A DNA stretch of 64,000 bases from Janthinobacterium sp. FW305-129 (GCF_020858115.1 NZ_JACYMM010000019.1:1-64000), one strand, 5' to 3'; shown: positions 19,806 through 28,431, numbered from the stretch's first letter. A program made the numbers and translations. The notes: generated from the letters alone by a model not told the origin.

Positions 19806-20636
19806 ATGATGAAGCGAGTATCCCTGGCCGCGGCCCTGACGGCAATGCTGGCCTGCGGCGGCAGCGGCGCGGCGCTGGCAGCCGACACGGGCGATGCGGC
19901 CCTGAAGGCGGCCATTGCCGGCAGTGCGCGCACGCCGGCCAACGTCACGCGCGATGGCGCCCGCCACCCGTATGAAACGCTGACGTTCTTCGGCATCAAG
20001 CCGAGCATGACGGTGGTGGAACTGGCGCCGGGCGGCGGCTGGTACACGGAGATCCTCGCGCCCTACCTGCGCGAGCATGGCAAGCTGATCGCGGCCGGCA
20101 ACGACCCGCAGTCCGCCAGCGAAGGCGCACGCCGTGGCGCGGCGCGCTTCCAGCAAAAACTCGACGCCAACCCGGCCGCTTTCGGCAAGGTGGAAATCGG
20201 CGCCTTCGCCCCGCCCACCACCTACCGCATCGCGCCCAAGGGCACGGCCGACATGGTGCTTACCTTCCGCAATATCCACAACTGGATACCAATCGGCGAC
20301 GAAGGCATGCAAATCCTGTTCAAGCAAGTGTATGACAGCCTGAAACCGGGCGGCGTGTTCGGCGTCGTCGAGCACCGCCTGCCGGCCAGCAAGGTGCAGG
20401 ATGCCACGGCCAGCAGCGGCTACATGCACGAAGCGTACGTGATCAAGCTGGCCGAAGGCGCAGGCTTCAAGCTGGCGGCCAAATCGGAGATCAACGCCAA
20501 TCCGAAAGACCATGCCGACCATCAGGGCGGCGTCTGGGCCCTGCCGCCCACCTACGCCAACAAGGACGTGGAACGCGACAAGTACACGGCCATCGGCGAG
20601 AGCGACCGCATGACCTTGAAGTTCGTCAAGCATTGA
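19806..20636 (+). CDS. Exported SAM-methyltransferase-like protein
   Basis: The 276-residue product has a Rossmann-type methyltransferase domain with VVELAPGGGWYTEILAPYL as the SAM-loop motif and LKPGGVFGVVEHR later on. Unusually it starts with a signal peptide (cleavage near ALA, about residue 26; a Cys in MLAC might instead make it a lipoprotein). SAM is not expected in the periplasm, so catalysis is doubtful. Proteins of this kind are known as a conserved 'predicted methyltransferase' group. Several ATGs lie at 19794-19809; GGAG at 19796-19799 favours 19806. Confidence 0.8.
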   Translation: MMKRVSLAAALTAMLACGGSGAALAADTGDAALKAAIAGSARTPANVTRDGARHPYETLTFFGIKPSMTVVELAPGGGWYTEILAPYLREHGKLIAAGNDPQSASEGARRGAARFQQKLDANPAAFGKVEIGAFAPPTTYRIAPKGTADMVLTFRNIHNWIPIGDEGMQILFKQVYDSLKPGGVFGVVEHRLPASKVQDATASSGYMHEAYVIKLAEGAGFKLAAKSEINANPKDHADHQGGVWALPPTYANKDVERDKYTAIGESDRMTLKFVKH

Positions 20637-20670
20637 AAAAATGGCGGCGGGCCGATACGGCGCGCCGCCA
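20635..20670 (-). terminator. Rho-independent terminator of the small-peptide unit
   Basis: TGGCGGCG (20642-20649) pairs with CGCCGCCA (20663-20670). On the minus strand the hairpin is followed by a run of six T, so it ends transcripts of the two peptide genes. It also lies just after the methyltransferase-like gene on the other strand. Confidence 0.8.
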
Positions 20671-20690
20671 GCGCTGCTTCAAACGCTATC

Positions 20691-20882
20691 CTAGATAAAC
20701 AAGCCATACACCGCGCAATAGCGCGACACGAACGTACACTGCTTCCCGATACCGGCTTCGGTGCACTCAATCAAAGCCTGCACGCATTCACCGTAGGTAG
20801 GCTGCGCGTATGCGGTGTTCAAGGCGCCGGCAAAAACGATGGCAGTACAGAACAGAAAAACGGCTTTTTTTGCATTGATCAT
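20691..20882 (-). CDS. Small secreted four-cysteine peptide (paralogue 1)
   Basis: The 63-residue precursor has a signal peptide ending near AYA (about residue 26) and a mature part of about 37 residues. Its cysteines are spaced C-x6-C-x8-C-x6-C and it ends in VYGLFI. The upstream neighbour at 20972-21166 has the same signal peptide pattern (MIN-KKAVF-FC), the same cysteine spacing and the same C-VYG ending, so the two arose by duplication. The start regions ATAAAAATGATCAA are also alike. Family and function are not recognised. Confidence 0.75.
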   Translation of the reverse strand: MINAKKAVFLFCTAIVFAGALNTAYAQPTYGECVQALIECTEAGIGKQCTFVSRYCAVYGLFI

Positions 20883-20971
20883 TTTTATTCAGTTTCTGAA
20901 AAAGTTGAGCCAATCTAAAAGCTATTGAACTGGAAGATCACAATAGCGCGTGCAAGCAGGTAGCGACACGC

Positions 20972-21166
20972 TCAGACGTGGATACCGTACACGCCGCACA
21001 GGCGACGCACCAGCGCGCAGTCGTTTTCATTACCATCGGCGAGACAGGAATCACGTGCCTCTTCACACGTTTCACGCGAAGGCAAGGCATATGCGCTCGA
21101 ACTGATGGCACCGGCGAAACCGACAGCGGCACAGAAGACAAATACGGCTTTCTTGAAATTGATCAT
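20972..21166 (-). CDS. Small secreted four-cysteine peptide (paralogue 2)
   Basis: The 64-residue precursor starts MINFKKAVFVFCAAVGFAG, has a signal peptide ending near AYA (about residue 27), and a mature part with C-x6-C-x8-C-x6-C, ending VYGIHV. The mature peptide is more acidic than that of its paralogue. GGGA lies before the ATG. A promoter with an inverted repeat lies upstream and a terminator follows the second gene, so the pair forms one closed unit. Two disulfides holding a helical hairpin are plausible. Function is unknown. Confidence 0.75.
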   Translation of the reverse strand: MINFKKAVFVFCAAVGFAGAISSSAYALPSRETCEEARDSCLADGNENDCALVRRLCGVYGIHV

Positions 21167-21261
21167 TTTTATCCCGTTAGCAAAAAAAGTTCATCGTTAT
21201 AAAAAACCAGGGCAGAACGCCAGCCGCCAACCTCCATCTATCGATAGACGTATAGCGCATA

Positions 21262-21290
21262 AAAATAGTAGCACCAAAGAAAGTTACCAA
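21262..21290 (-). promoter_or_regulatory. Promoter of the small-peptide unit
   Basis: On the minus strand TTGGTA (21285-21290) is followed after 17 bases by TATTTT (21262-21267). The predicted start is near 21255, leaving a leader of almost 90 bases before the first peptide gene. A perfect inverted repeat lies directly upstream of the -35 box. Confidence 0.5.
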
Positions 21291-21295
21291 ATACG

Positions 21296-21328
21296 CAAAC
21301 AAGAAAACAAGATAACGTTTCTTGTTTG
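21296..21328. repeat. Perfect 11-base inverted repeat upstream of the peptide promoter
   Basis: CAAACAAGAAA (21296-21306) and TTTCTTGTTTG (21318-21328) are exact inverted copies around an 11-base spacer. The position, just upstream of the predicted -35 box, suits a regulator binding site. There is no open reading frame across it. Confidence 0.6.
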
Positions 21329-21393
21329 GCCAGTTTCAAACAATAAAAACCGGCCTGCCGCCATTCTGCCGCGCACTTGCATGGTAAGCGGCG

Positions 21394-21424
21394 AAAAAAA
21401 ACCGCAGGCGACGCTGCGGTTTTT
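21394..21424 (-). terminator. Terminator after the serine hydrolase gene
   Basis: AAAAACCGCAG (21397-21407) and CTGCGGTTTTT (21414-21424) form an 11-pair hairpin around GCGACG. Runs of A and T on either side make it able to work in both directions; on the minus strand it closes the serine hydrolase unit. Confidence 0.85.
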
Positions 21425-21434
21425 GTAGCCAGGC

Positions 21435-23066
21435 TTATTTCTTCACGTCCTTCGGCTTCACCGGCACCAGGCTCAAGTCCTGAAAGTCGTAGCTGAAGTC
21501 CGTCTCGGCCGACACGGGCACCATTTTTACCCTGTCGATGCTGCCATCGGGATTGAGCGAAAACGTCACGTAGGCGTCGGCATTGAAGTTGCGCTCTTTC
21601 CAGCGCACGATGAAGGTGTCGTGCTGCCAGTGTTCCAGCTCGCCCGTCAGGTCCGGCGTGCGCGTAAAACTGAGGATATGTTTTTTCCCTTCCGGCTTGA
21701 TCACGACCTTGCCGTACCAGGCGTCTTCATACTCGCCGTCATACGCCGCCAGCGGCAGCGACGGCTGCGATTTCGCCGCGCGCGCGCTCGACGCCTTGCC
21801 CTGCTTTTTCACTTCTTCCGCATGCTGGTCCTGCTCCACCTTGGCCACCAGCGCCAGCCAGTCCGACGGCGCCACCTGCAGGTAATGGTCGAGGATGCGC
21901 CATTGCAGCGCCGTCATCGAACCGCCATTTTCCGCATTGGTGAGGATGGCCACGCCCAGTTTCGCTTCCGGCACCATCACCACGCGCGAATAAAATCCCT
22001 GCAGCGCGCCGCCGTGCATGGCGACCTTCATGCCCTTGTAGTCGCGCAGCTGGAAGCCCAGGCCATATGCGCTGAAGTTCGGTTTCGTCGCGGCCAGCGC
22101 CGGCTTCGGCTCGGCAATCTTGATCGGCGTCTGCGCCGTCCACATCTCGCGGCCCTGCTTTTCACTGAACAGGCGCGCTTCCTTGCCATCCTTGCCCTGC
22201 ACGCCGGCGATCTTGCCGCCATCGAGCAGCACCATCATCCACTTGGCGATGTCTTCCGCATTCGTGTTGATGCCGACGGCGCCCACGGCGTTCGGCACGG
22301 GCATCGACTTGACGGCGGCGATCTTGCCGTCGATCTTGCTGTGCGCACTGGCGACGTCGGGCTTGCCCGCATTCTCGGCCAGGCTGGTGGTGGTGCCCGT
22401 CATGCCCAGCGGTGCCAGGATGCGTTCGTGCATGGCCTCGCCCCAGCTTTTCCCCGCCTTATCGGCGATGATCTTGCCGGCCACGATGTACAGCAGGTTA
22501 TCGTAGGCATAGCTGTTGCGAAAACTCGTGGCCGGACGGATGTAGCGCAGCTTCTCGATGATCTCGTCGGTGCTGAACGTGGTGGTGGGCCACCACAGCA
22601 AGTCGCCGGCGCCCAGCCCCAGACCGCTGCGGTGCGTCAGCAAATCGCGGATGGTCATGGCGCCCGTCACGTAGGAATCATGCATCTGGAAGCCGGGCAG
22701 GTGCTTCGTAACCGGATCGTCCCAGGCCAGCTTGCCCTCGTCGACCAGCATGGCCAGCGCGGCGGCCGTGAAGCCCTTCGAATTCGATGCCACTTCGAAC
22801 AGGGTCTGCGCATCGACGGCGGCCGGTTCGCCCAGCTTGCGCACGCCAAAGCCCCTGGCGGTGACGACCTTGCCATCCTTGACGATGGCAATCGCCATGC
22901 CGGGCACGTCGAACACTTTCAGGGCGGTGGCCACGTCGCGCTCAAGATCGAAGGCGGGCGCGGGCGCTGCGGCAACGACGGGTACTGCATCGGCTGCCAG
23001 CGCTGGCAAGGCGATGCTGGAAAACGCCAGCACGATGGCGGCGGCGAGACGGTTCATGGTATGCAT
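21435..23066 (-). CDS. Exported serine hydrolase (class C beta-lactamase/penicillin-binding fold)
   Basis: The 543-residue protein has a signal peptide (to about ALA, residue 25), a beta-lactamase-like domain with the catalytic SNSKG (SxxK type), the YAYDN (Yxn) motif and a late HGG motif, and a C-terminal DUF3471-like domain (after about residue 430). Such enzymes cleave peptides, esters or cell-wall fragments; beta-lactam resistance should not be assumed. In-frame starts exist at 23081 (TTG), 23066 and 23057; none has a strong ribosome site. It follows the 619-residue M1 peptidase gene closely and is probably in one operon with it. Confidence 0.87.
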   Translation of the reverse strand: MHTMNRLAAAIVLAFSSIALPALAADAVPVVAAAPAPAFDLERDVATALKVFDVPGMAIAIVKDGKVVTARGFGVRKLGEPAAVDAQTLFEVASNSKGFTAAALAMLVDEGKLAWDDPVTKHLPGFQMHDSYVTGAMTIRDLLTHRSGLGLGAGDLLWWPTTTFSTDEIIEKLRYIRPATSFRNSYAYDNLLYIVAGKIIADKAGKSWGEAMHERILAPLGMTGTTTSLAENAGKPDVASAHSKIDGKIAAVKSMPVPNAVGAVGINTNAEDIAKWMMVLLDGGKIAGVQGKDGKEARLFSEKQGREMWTAQTPIKIAEPKPALAATKPNFSAYGLGFQLRDYKGMKVAMHGGALQGFYSRVVMVPEAKLGVAILTNAENGGSMTALQWRILDHYLQVAPSDWLALVAKVEQDQHAEEVKKQGKASSARAAKSQPSLPLAAYDGEYEDAWYGKVVIKPEGKKHILSFTRTPDLTGELEHWQHDTFIVRWKERNFNADAYVTFSLNPDGSIDRVKMVPVSAETDFSYDFQDLSLVPVKPKDVKK

Positions 23067-23088
23067 GGTCAGGATGTCCAAAGAAGGT

Positions 23089-24948
23089 TCAATGCGCTTG
23101 CGCGGCCATCAATTTATCGACGCTTTCCTGCGTCACCGGGTGGTAGCGTTCGCGCGCCTGCGCATACACGTCCTTGGCCCAGGCATGGCCTTGCGGCGTC
23201 TTCATCAAGGCGCTGTACAGCGGCACGACGAACTTCTGGCGGCCCACGCTCAGCAGGAATGCCTGCAAGGGCTGGCGCACGTCGTAGCCGGCGTTCACGG
23301 AGGCCAGGTAGAAGCGGTAGGCCACTTCATTGTTGCCGCTCTTGCCCACGCCATACACCTGGTCCAGCTCACGCAATTGCGCCGCGCTGGCCTTGTTGTT
23401 GATGTCGTTCAGGAAGTGCATCGATTCGATGGCGATCCACTTGTCCATGCCCAGGTCTTTGGTCGCCAGTTCGCCCTTGAGCCAGGCGTCGCGGTGCTGG
23501 TCGAGCAGCGCCAGGCGCGGCGAGACGACGCGCTGCGCGCTGGCCGGCACGCCCGTGCCATACAGCCATTCCTCGAGCTCCGCTTGCGGCATGACGTCCG
23601 GATGCTGCGCCAGCAAGTTCTTGCGCAGGTAGGCGATGAACTGCTCCGTCGTCACGCTCTGGAACGCATGCTGGTCGAACCAGCCGCGCAGGAAGGGGTC
23701 GAACACGGCGCGGCCCGCGCGGCGCTCCATGGTGGCCAGGAACCAGGCGCCTTTCGGGTAGATGATGCCGTCGTCCGTGTACGTTTCCGCGGGATTGGCA
23801 TCGGCATCGCGCGTGATCAGCGCCGTTTTCGCCGCCGGCAATTCGCGGATCGAGGCGGCCAGTTCTTCCTGGTCGACCTGCACGCCCATCTGCGCCACTT
23901 CGCTGCCATACAGCTGCTCGACGATGCGCGTCGTGACGTAGGTGGTGAAGCCTTCGTTGAGCCACATGTGCTTCCACGACGCGTTGGTGACCAGGTTGCC
24001 CGACCACGAGTGGGCCAGTTCATGCGCAATCAGGTCGACCAGGCTGCGGTCGCCCGCGATCATGGTCGGCGTGAGGAAGGTCAGGCGCGGGTTTTCCATG
24101 CCGCCGTAGGGGAACGATGGCGGCAGCACGATCATGTCGTAGCGCCCCCAGCCATACGGGCCATACAGCGCTTCGGCCGCCTGGATCATCTTTTCCGTAT
24201 CGGCCAGCTCGTATTCGGCCGCCTTGATGCGCGGCGGTTCCGCATACACGGCGGAACGGGGGCCGAGCTTGCGCACTTCCAGCTCGCCGATGGCAATGGC
24301 CAGCAGGTACGATGGAATCGGCTGCGGCATCCTGAACTTCCAGCCGCCCTTGCCGGTCGCCTTTTCGTCGTTCTCGGCGCTCATCACGACGCGCATGCCG
24401 CTTGGTGCCTCGATGCGCGCGCTATACGTAAAGCGCACGGCCGGCGTATCCTGCGACGGCACCCACGAGCGGGCGTTGATGCTTTGCGACTGGCTGAACA
24501 TGAAAGGCAGCTTGCCCGACATCGTCTGCTGCGGCGTGAGCCACTGCAGCGCGATGGCGTTCGGCGCCGTGTGATAGTAGACGCGCACTTTGCCCGGCTG
24601 GCCCGTGGTGGTGATACGCAGCGCCTGGCCCTTTTCTGGATCGGCCTTGTCCAGCCGGTACGGCGCCATCTGCCATGCGCCGCGCTTGTCCTGTACCTGC
24701 ACTTTCGCGATCGACAGATCGCGCGTATCGAGCACCAGGGTGCGCGCCGCGGGATCGATCCAGTTCAAGGACAGCTCGGCATAGCCGGACAGGGTCTTTT
24801 GCTTGAAGTCGGCTTTCAGGTCCAGTTGCAGGTCGCGCGTGCGCACCTGGTCGTAGCGCGCGTAGCTGAGGGGATCGGCGTGCGCGGCCAGGGTCACCTG
24901 GCAAAGTAGCGCACAGCCCAGCGCGCGCAGGAAGGTCAAAGTTTGCAT
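23089..24948 (-). CDS. Exported M1 family aminopeptidase
   Basis: This 619-residue zinc peptidase has a signal peptide (to about AHA, residue 23), an N-terminal beta-sandwich domain, a catalytic domain with the zinc motif HELAHSWSGN (about 307) and the second zinc ligand in WLNEGFTTYV, and an alpha-helical C-terminal domain like leukotriene A4 hydrolase. The substrate-binding motif GGMENP (usually GAMEN) is present. It probably trims peptides in the periplasm or outside the cell. The serine hydrolase gene starts a few bases after its stop. Confidence 0.93.
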   Translation of the reverse strand: MQTLTFLRALGCALLCQVTLAAHADPLSYARYDQVRTRDLQLDLKADFKQKTLSGYAELSLNWIDPAARTLVLDTRDLSIAKVQVQDKRGAWQMAPYRLDKADPEKGQALRITTTGQPGKVRVYYHTAPNAIALQWLTPQQTMSGKLPFMFSQSQSINARSWVPSQDTPAVRFTYSARIEAPSGMRVVMSAENDEKATGKGGWKFRMPQPIPSYLLAIAIGELEVRKLGPRSAVYAEPPRIKAAEYELADTEKMIQAAEALYGPYGWGRYDMIVLPPSFPYGGMENPRLTFLTPTMIAGDRSLVDLIAHELAHSWSGNLVTNASWKHMWLNEGFTTYVTTRIVEQLYGSEVAQMGVQVDQEELAASIRELPAAKTALITRDADANPAETYTDDGIIYPKGAWFLATMERRAGRAVFDPFLRGWFDQHAFQSVTTEQFIAYLRKNLLAQHPDVMPQAELEEWLYGTGVPASAQRVVSPRLALLDQHRDAWLKGELATKDLGMDKWIAIESMHFLNDINNKASAAQLRELDQVYGVGKSGNNEVAYRFYLASVNAGYDVRQPLQAFLLSVGRQKFVVPLYSALMKTPQGHAWAKDVYAQARERYHPVTQESVDKLMAAQAH

Positions 24949-25034
24949 GGTCGTCTTTTGAATGATTTGCGAAAGCCCCGGTCCGTGTGCGCCGGGGCGT
25001 CGCGCAGAATAGCACTTCCGGCGCGGGCCGGCAG

Positions 25035-25066
25035 AAAAAAAGCGCCGGGATGGCCGGCGCTTTTTC
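25035..25066 (-). terminator. Terminator after the second M1 peptidase gene
   Basis: AGCGCCGG (25041-25048) and CCGGCGCT (25054-25061) form a hairpin flanked by A and T runs. On the minus strand it follows the stop codon at 25068 at once. Confidence 0.87.
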
Positions 25067-25067
25067 C

Positions 25068-27449
25068 CTATTTTGTCTCGGCCTTGGCCTCGGGCGCCTT
25101 CAGCGGCGTATTCAAATCCTTCATCAGGTTGTTCTTGTCGCGGTCCAGCTTGAACAGCTCCAGGCGCGACGGCGTGATTTTTCTCGGCCAGGCGTTATTG
25201 CTGGTGTCGATATCGGCCGTCTCCCAGTACGGGTCCTGCACCAGGCCCACCATCGGCTCATCCGTGATGATCACCTTGCTGATCTTGTGCGGCGCGTAGC
25301 GCCACACTTCGGCCGGTACGCGCTCGATGATCTTCTTGCCGCTTTGCAGTTCGATTTCCAGGATCAGCGGCATCACCAGGCCGCCGAGATTCGAAAAATC
25401 GACCAGGTACAGATGCTTGCCCATGTTGCGCTGTTCCAGCAGCTTTTTCTCCCACGGCTCCAGTGTTTCCTGCTCTTCCGCATAGCTGTTGCGGTCCTTG
25501 TTGGTGACCGTGAAGTCGTCGTGCCGGTTATAGAAATCCTTCAGCGCCGGATCGATGTCGACCTTCTTCGGCAGCGCCTTGTTGCGCTGGTCCGAGATCG
25601 AGATGGGCTGCGCCGCCTTCTGCGCCTTCTTCCACGCCTTTTCCGTTTCCGGATTTTTCGTGCTCACGCCATATTCGCTGATGCCGTCGATGCTGATGTC
25701 GACCGCGTCGGTGGTATAAAACCAGCCGCGCCAGAACCAGTCCAGGTCCGTGCCGGAAGCGTCTTCCATGGTGCGGAAAAAGTCGGCGGGCGTCGGGCGC
25801 TTGAACTTCCAGCGCAAGGCGTACTGCTTGAAGGCGAAGTCGAACAGTTCGCGCCCGAGGATGGTCTCGCGCAGGATGTTGAGCGCCGTGGCCGGCTTGT
25901 CGTAGGCGTTCGCCGTGAACTGCAGCAGGGATTCGGAATTGGTCATGATGGGCACCTGGTTCTGGCTGCGCATGTAGTCGACGATCTTGCGCGGCTCGCC
26001 ATTCCAGGACGGGAAATGCTCTTCCCACGCCTGCTCCGCCAGGTACTGCAGGAAGGAATTGAGGCCCTCGTCCATCCACGTCCACTGGCGCTCGTCCGAG
26101 TTGACGATCATGGGGAAATAATTGTGCCCCACTTCATGGATGATCACGCCGATCAAATCATATTTGGCCGTCTTCGAATACGTGAGTTCCCCCGTCTTCT
26201 TGTCCTTCACGGGACGCCCGCCATTGAACGCAATCATCGGATACTCCATGCCGCCCACGGCGCCGTTGACGGAAATCGCATTCGGATACGGATAGTCGAA
26301 ACTGTACTTGTTGTACTGCTCGATCGCGTGCACGACGGCGCGCGTGCTGTACTGCTGCCACAGCGGATTGCCCTCGTTCGGATAGTAGGACATGGCCATC
26401 ACGCGCTTGCCGCCGCTGTCCAGTCCCTGCGCATCCCAGATGAACTTGCGGCTCGAGGCCCACGCCACGTCGCGCACATTGGCCGCCTTGAAGTGCCAGG
26501 TTTTCATCCCCGTTGGCTTGCCTTTTTCCGCCGCCAGCGCCTCGGCGGGCGTGACCACCAGCAGCGGCGCAGCGCTGGTTTTTGCCCGCGCCAGGCGCTC
26601 GCGCTGCGCCGCGCTCAATACGGCGGCAGGATTCTGCAGCTCACCCGTGGCGGCCACCACGTGGTCGCCCGGCACCGTCAGGTACAGCTCGTAGTCGCCA
26701 AATTCCAGCGTGAATTCGCCGGAGCCGAGGAACTGCTTGTGCTGCCAGCCAACGGCGTCGTAATACGCAGCCATGCGGGGGAACCACTGCGCGATCTGGA
26801 AAATCGTGTTCTTGTCGTCTTCAAAATACTCGTAGCCGGAGCGCTCGACCAGCACCTTCTGGTCATTGATCCGATACGACCAGTCGATATTGAAGCTGAT
26901 GCTCTGGCCAGGCGCCAGCGCCACCGGCAGATCGATGCGCAGCATGGTCTGGTTGACGACATGCGGCAGCGGCTTGCCGCTGGCCGCTTTCACGGCGGTG
27001 AGCTTGAAGCCGCCGTCAAATTCGCGGCCCGCATGGAGGGCGCGCAAGTCTTCGAATTTCAGCGCTTCCTCTTCAGTGCCACTGAGCCAGGCCTGGCGCG
27101 ACGGCGCGCTCAAGACGCGGCGCTGGTCGGCATCCTGGCGCAAGCCATTCTGGTCCAGCTGCAGCCACAGATACGCGAGGCTGTCCGGCGAACGGTTGTG
27201 ATAGGTGATCTGTTCGCTGGCCGTGATTTCGCGGCGCGCTTCGTCCAAGGTGGCGCGGATCACGTAATCGGCGCGCTGCTGCCAGTAGGCGTGGCCCGGC
27301 GCGCCGGACGCCGTGCGGTAGCTGTTCGGCGTGGGCAGCAATTCTTCCAGCTGGCGGAACTTGTCGTCGAAGGGCGCGGCGGCGCACAGGCCGGGCAAGG
27401 GAGCAAACAAGGTCAGGCACAAGGCAAGCAAGCGGACAAGGACCGGCAT
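25068..27449 (-). CDS. Exported M1 family metallopeptidase (large form)
   Basis: The 793-residue protein has a signal peptide (MPVLVRLLALCLTLF..., cleavage near CAA), a domain with IIHEVGHNYFP (about residue 436), and WTWMDEGLNSFLQYLAE with the further Glu ligand. The zinc motif is HEVGH instead of the common HELAH, and a YP motif follows, as in a known exported M1 subgroup. Starts at 27485 and 27461 are also in frame; the chosen start is the one that opens directly on a signal peptide. It has its own terminator, so it is separate from the 619-residue peptidase gene downstream. Confidence 0.9.
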   Translation of the reverse strand: MPVLVRLLALCLTLFAPLPGLCAAAPFDDKFRQLEELLPTPNSYRTASGAPGHAYWQQRADYVIRATLDEARREITASEQITYHNRSPDSLAYLWLQLDQNGLRQDADQRRVLSAPSRQAWLSGTEEEALKFEDLRALHAGREFDGGFKLTAVKAASGKPLPHVVNQTMLRIDLPVALAPGQSISFNIDWSYRINDQKVLVERSGYEYFEDDKNTIFQIAQWFPRMAAYYDAVGWQHKQFLGSGEFTLEFGDYELYLTVPGDHVVAATGELQNPAAVLSAAQRERLARAKTSAAPLLVVTPAEALAAEKGKPTGMKTWHFKAANVRDVAWASSRKFIWDAQGLDSGGKRVMAMSYYPNEGNPLWQQYSTRAVVHAIEQYNKYSFDYPYPNAISVNGAVGGMEYPMIAFNGGRPVKDKKTGELTYSKTAKYDLIGVIIHEVGHNYFPMIVNSDERQWTWMDEGLNSFLQYLAEQAWEEHFPSWNGEPRKIVDYMRSQNQVPIMTNSESLLQFTANAYDKPATALNILRETILGRELFDFAFKQYALRWKFKRPTPADFFRTMEDASGTDLDWFWRGWFYTTDAVDISIDGISEYGVSTKNPETEKAWKKAQKAAQPISISDQRNKALPKKVDIDPALKDFYNRHDDFTVTNKDRNSYAEEQETLEPWEKKLLEQRNMGKHLYLVDFSNLGGLVMPLILEIELQSGKKIIERVPAEVWRYAPHKISKVIITDEPMVGLVQDPYWETADIDTSNNAWPRKITPSRLELFKLDRDKNNLMKDLNTPLKAPEAKAETK

Positions 27450-27595
27450 GGCGCATTCCATCTGGGAGTCGTGGACAGACTGCATTCTAAGTCGAGTCTG
27501 TTTGCAAATCGCTCATTGTTGTGGAAGTCCCACACACCAGCCAGTGCCATGCCCCGGCGGCACTGGCGCCGGCACGGGCATTGGCGTATGATGCG

Positions 27596-27750
27596 CCTCG
27601 AACATTGGGGAGTAGTCGTCCCGCGGTCCTGCCGCGGGAACCTGTATCAACATAATTGGCCCGCAGGCCATGGTGCAGGTGGTTGCAGAACTTGACGAGA
27701 CCATTGATCCAGGGCGGCCGCATGGGCCGGAGTCGCCCGTGGATCATTGG
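27596..27750 (+). promoter_or_regulatory. yybP-ykoY manganese riboswitch
   Basis: The region has the conserved landmarks of the yybP-ykoY family: GGGGAGTAG (27607-27615), a GC-rich hairpin, ATCAACATAA (27646-27655) and a closing segment GACGAGACC (27694-27702). The end of the aptamer runs into a long hairpin, CCATTGATCC (27701-27710) with GGATCATTGG (27741-27750), one mismatch, and an inner GGGCG/CGCCC pair. This can act as the on/off switch. It lies directly before a TMEM165/UPF0016 Mn2+ exporter gene, a usual target of this riboswitch. Confidence 0.85.
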
Positions 27751-27785
27751 TTAATTCGTCCGGCCCGCGTACCTCTTGCAATCTC

Positions 27786-28361
27786 ATGGAAGCATTCCTC
27801 ATCTCCACCGGCATGGTCGGTCTCGCTGAAATCGGCGACAAAACCCAACTCCTGGCCTTTCTGCTGGCCGCCAAATTCCGCAAGCCTTTGCCCATCGTGC
27901 TGGCCATTTTCGTCGCCACCGTCGCCAACCACGCGTTCGCCGCCGCCGTCGGCGCCTGGATCACCAGCATGCTGGGACCCGACGTGCTGCGCTGGGTGCT
28001 GGGCGTGTCGTTCCTGGCCATGGCCGCCTGGACCCTGATCCCCGACAAGCTCGATGAAGACGAGACGAAACTGGCCAGGTATGGCGTCTTCCTGACCACC
28101 CTGATCGCCTTCTTCATGGCGGAAATGGGAGACAAGACGCAGGTGGCGACCGTGGCGCTGGCAGCGCGCTACCACGACATCGTTTCCGTCGTGCTGGGCA
28201 CCACCTTCGGCATGATGCTGGCCAACGTGCCGGCCGTGTACCTGGGCGACAGGATCGCCAACCGCGTCCCGCTGCGCCTGGTGCATGGCATCGCCGCCTT
28301 GATCTTTGCCGTACTGGGCGTGGCCACCCTGCTGGGGGCGGGCGCGGCTCTGGGCTTCTGA
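27786..28361 (+). CDS. TMEM165/GDT1 (UPF0016) family Mn2+ exporter
   Basis: The 191-residue protein has six membrane segments in two repeats. Each repeat carries the family motif E-x-G-D-K-T: GLAEIGDKTQ near residue 15 and MAEMGDKTQ near 110. Family members remove Mn2+ (or move Ca2+) across the membrane. The riboswitch upstream supports a manganese role. An in-frame start at 27747 would lie inside the riboswitch switch hairpin, so MEAFLIST at 27786 is chosen, though no good ribosome site is seen before it. Confidence 0.92.
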   Translation: MEAFLISTGMVGLAEIGDKTQLLAFLLAAKFRKPLPIVLAIFVATVANHAFAAAVGAWITSMLGPDVLRWVLGVSFLAMAAWTLIPDKLDEDETKLARYGVFLTTLIAFFMAEMGDKTQVATVALAARYHDIVSVVLGTTFGMMLANVPAVYLGDRIANRVPLRLVHGIAALIFAVLGVATLLGAGAALGF

Positions 28362-28383
28362 GGCAACCTCAAATAATTTCTCA

Positions 28384-28412
28384 TTTACAATGTTAATGTT
28401 CATAATTACAAT
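28384..28412 (+). promoter_or_regulatory. Sigma-70 promoter of the small membrane protein gene
   Basis: TTTACA (28384-28389) and TACAAT (28407-28412) are 17 bases apart. Transcription would start near 28419, about 55 bases before the ATG at 28475, and would pass through the hairpin at 28432-28465. Confidence 0.65.
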
Positions 28413-28431
28413 GTCGGCGACATGAACACTG

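Noticed and set aside
21435..23066. Calling the serine hydrolase a beta-lactamase resistance gene
   Set aside because: It has the class C fold motifs but also a DUF3471-like C-terminal domain typical of non-resistance hydrolases, and no AmpC-type gene context.
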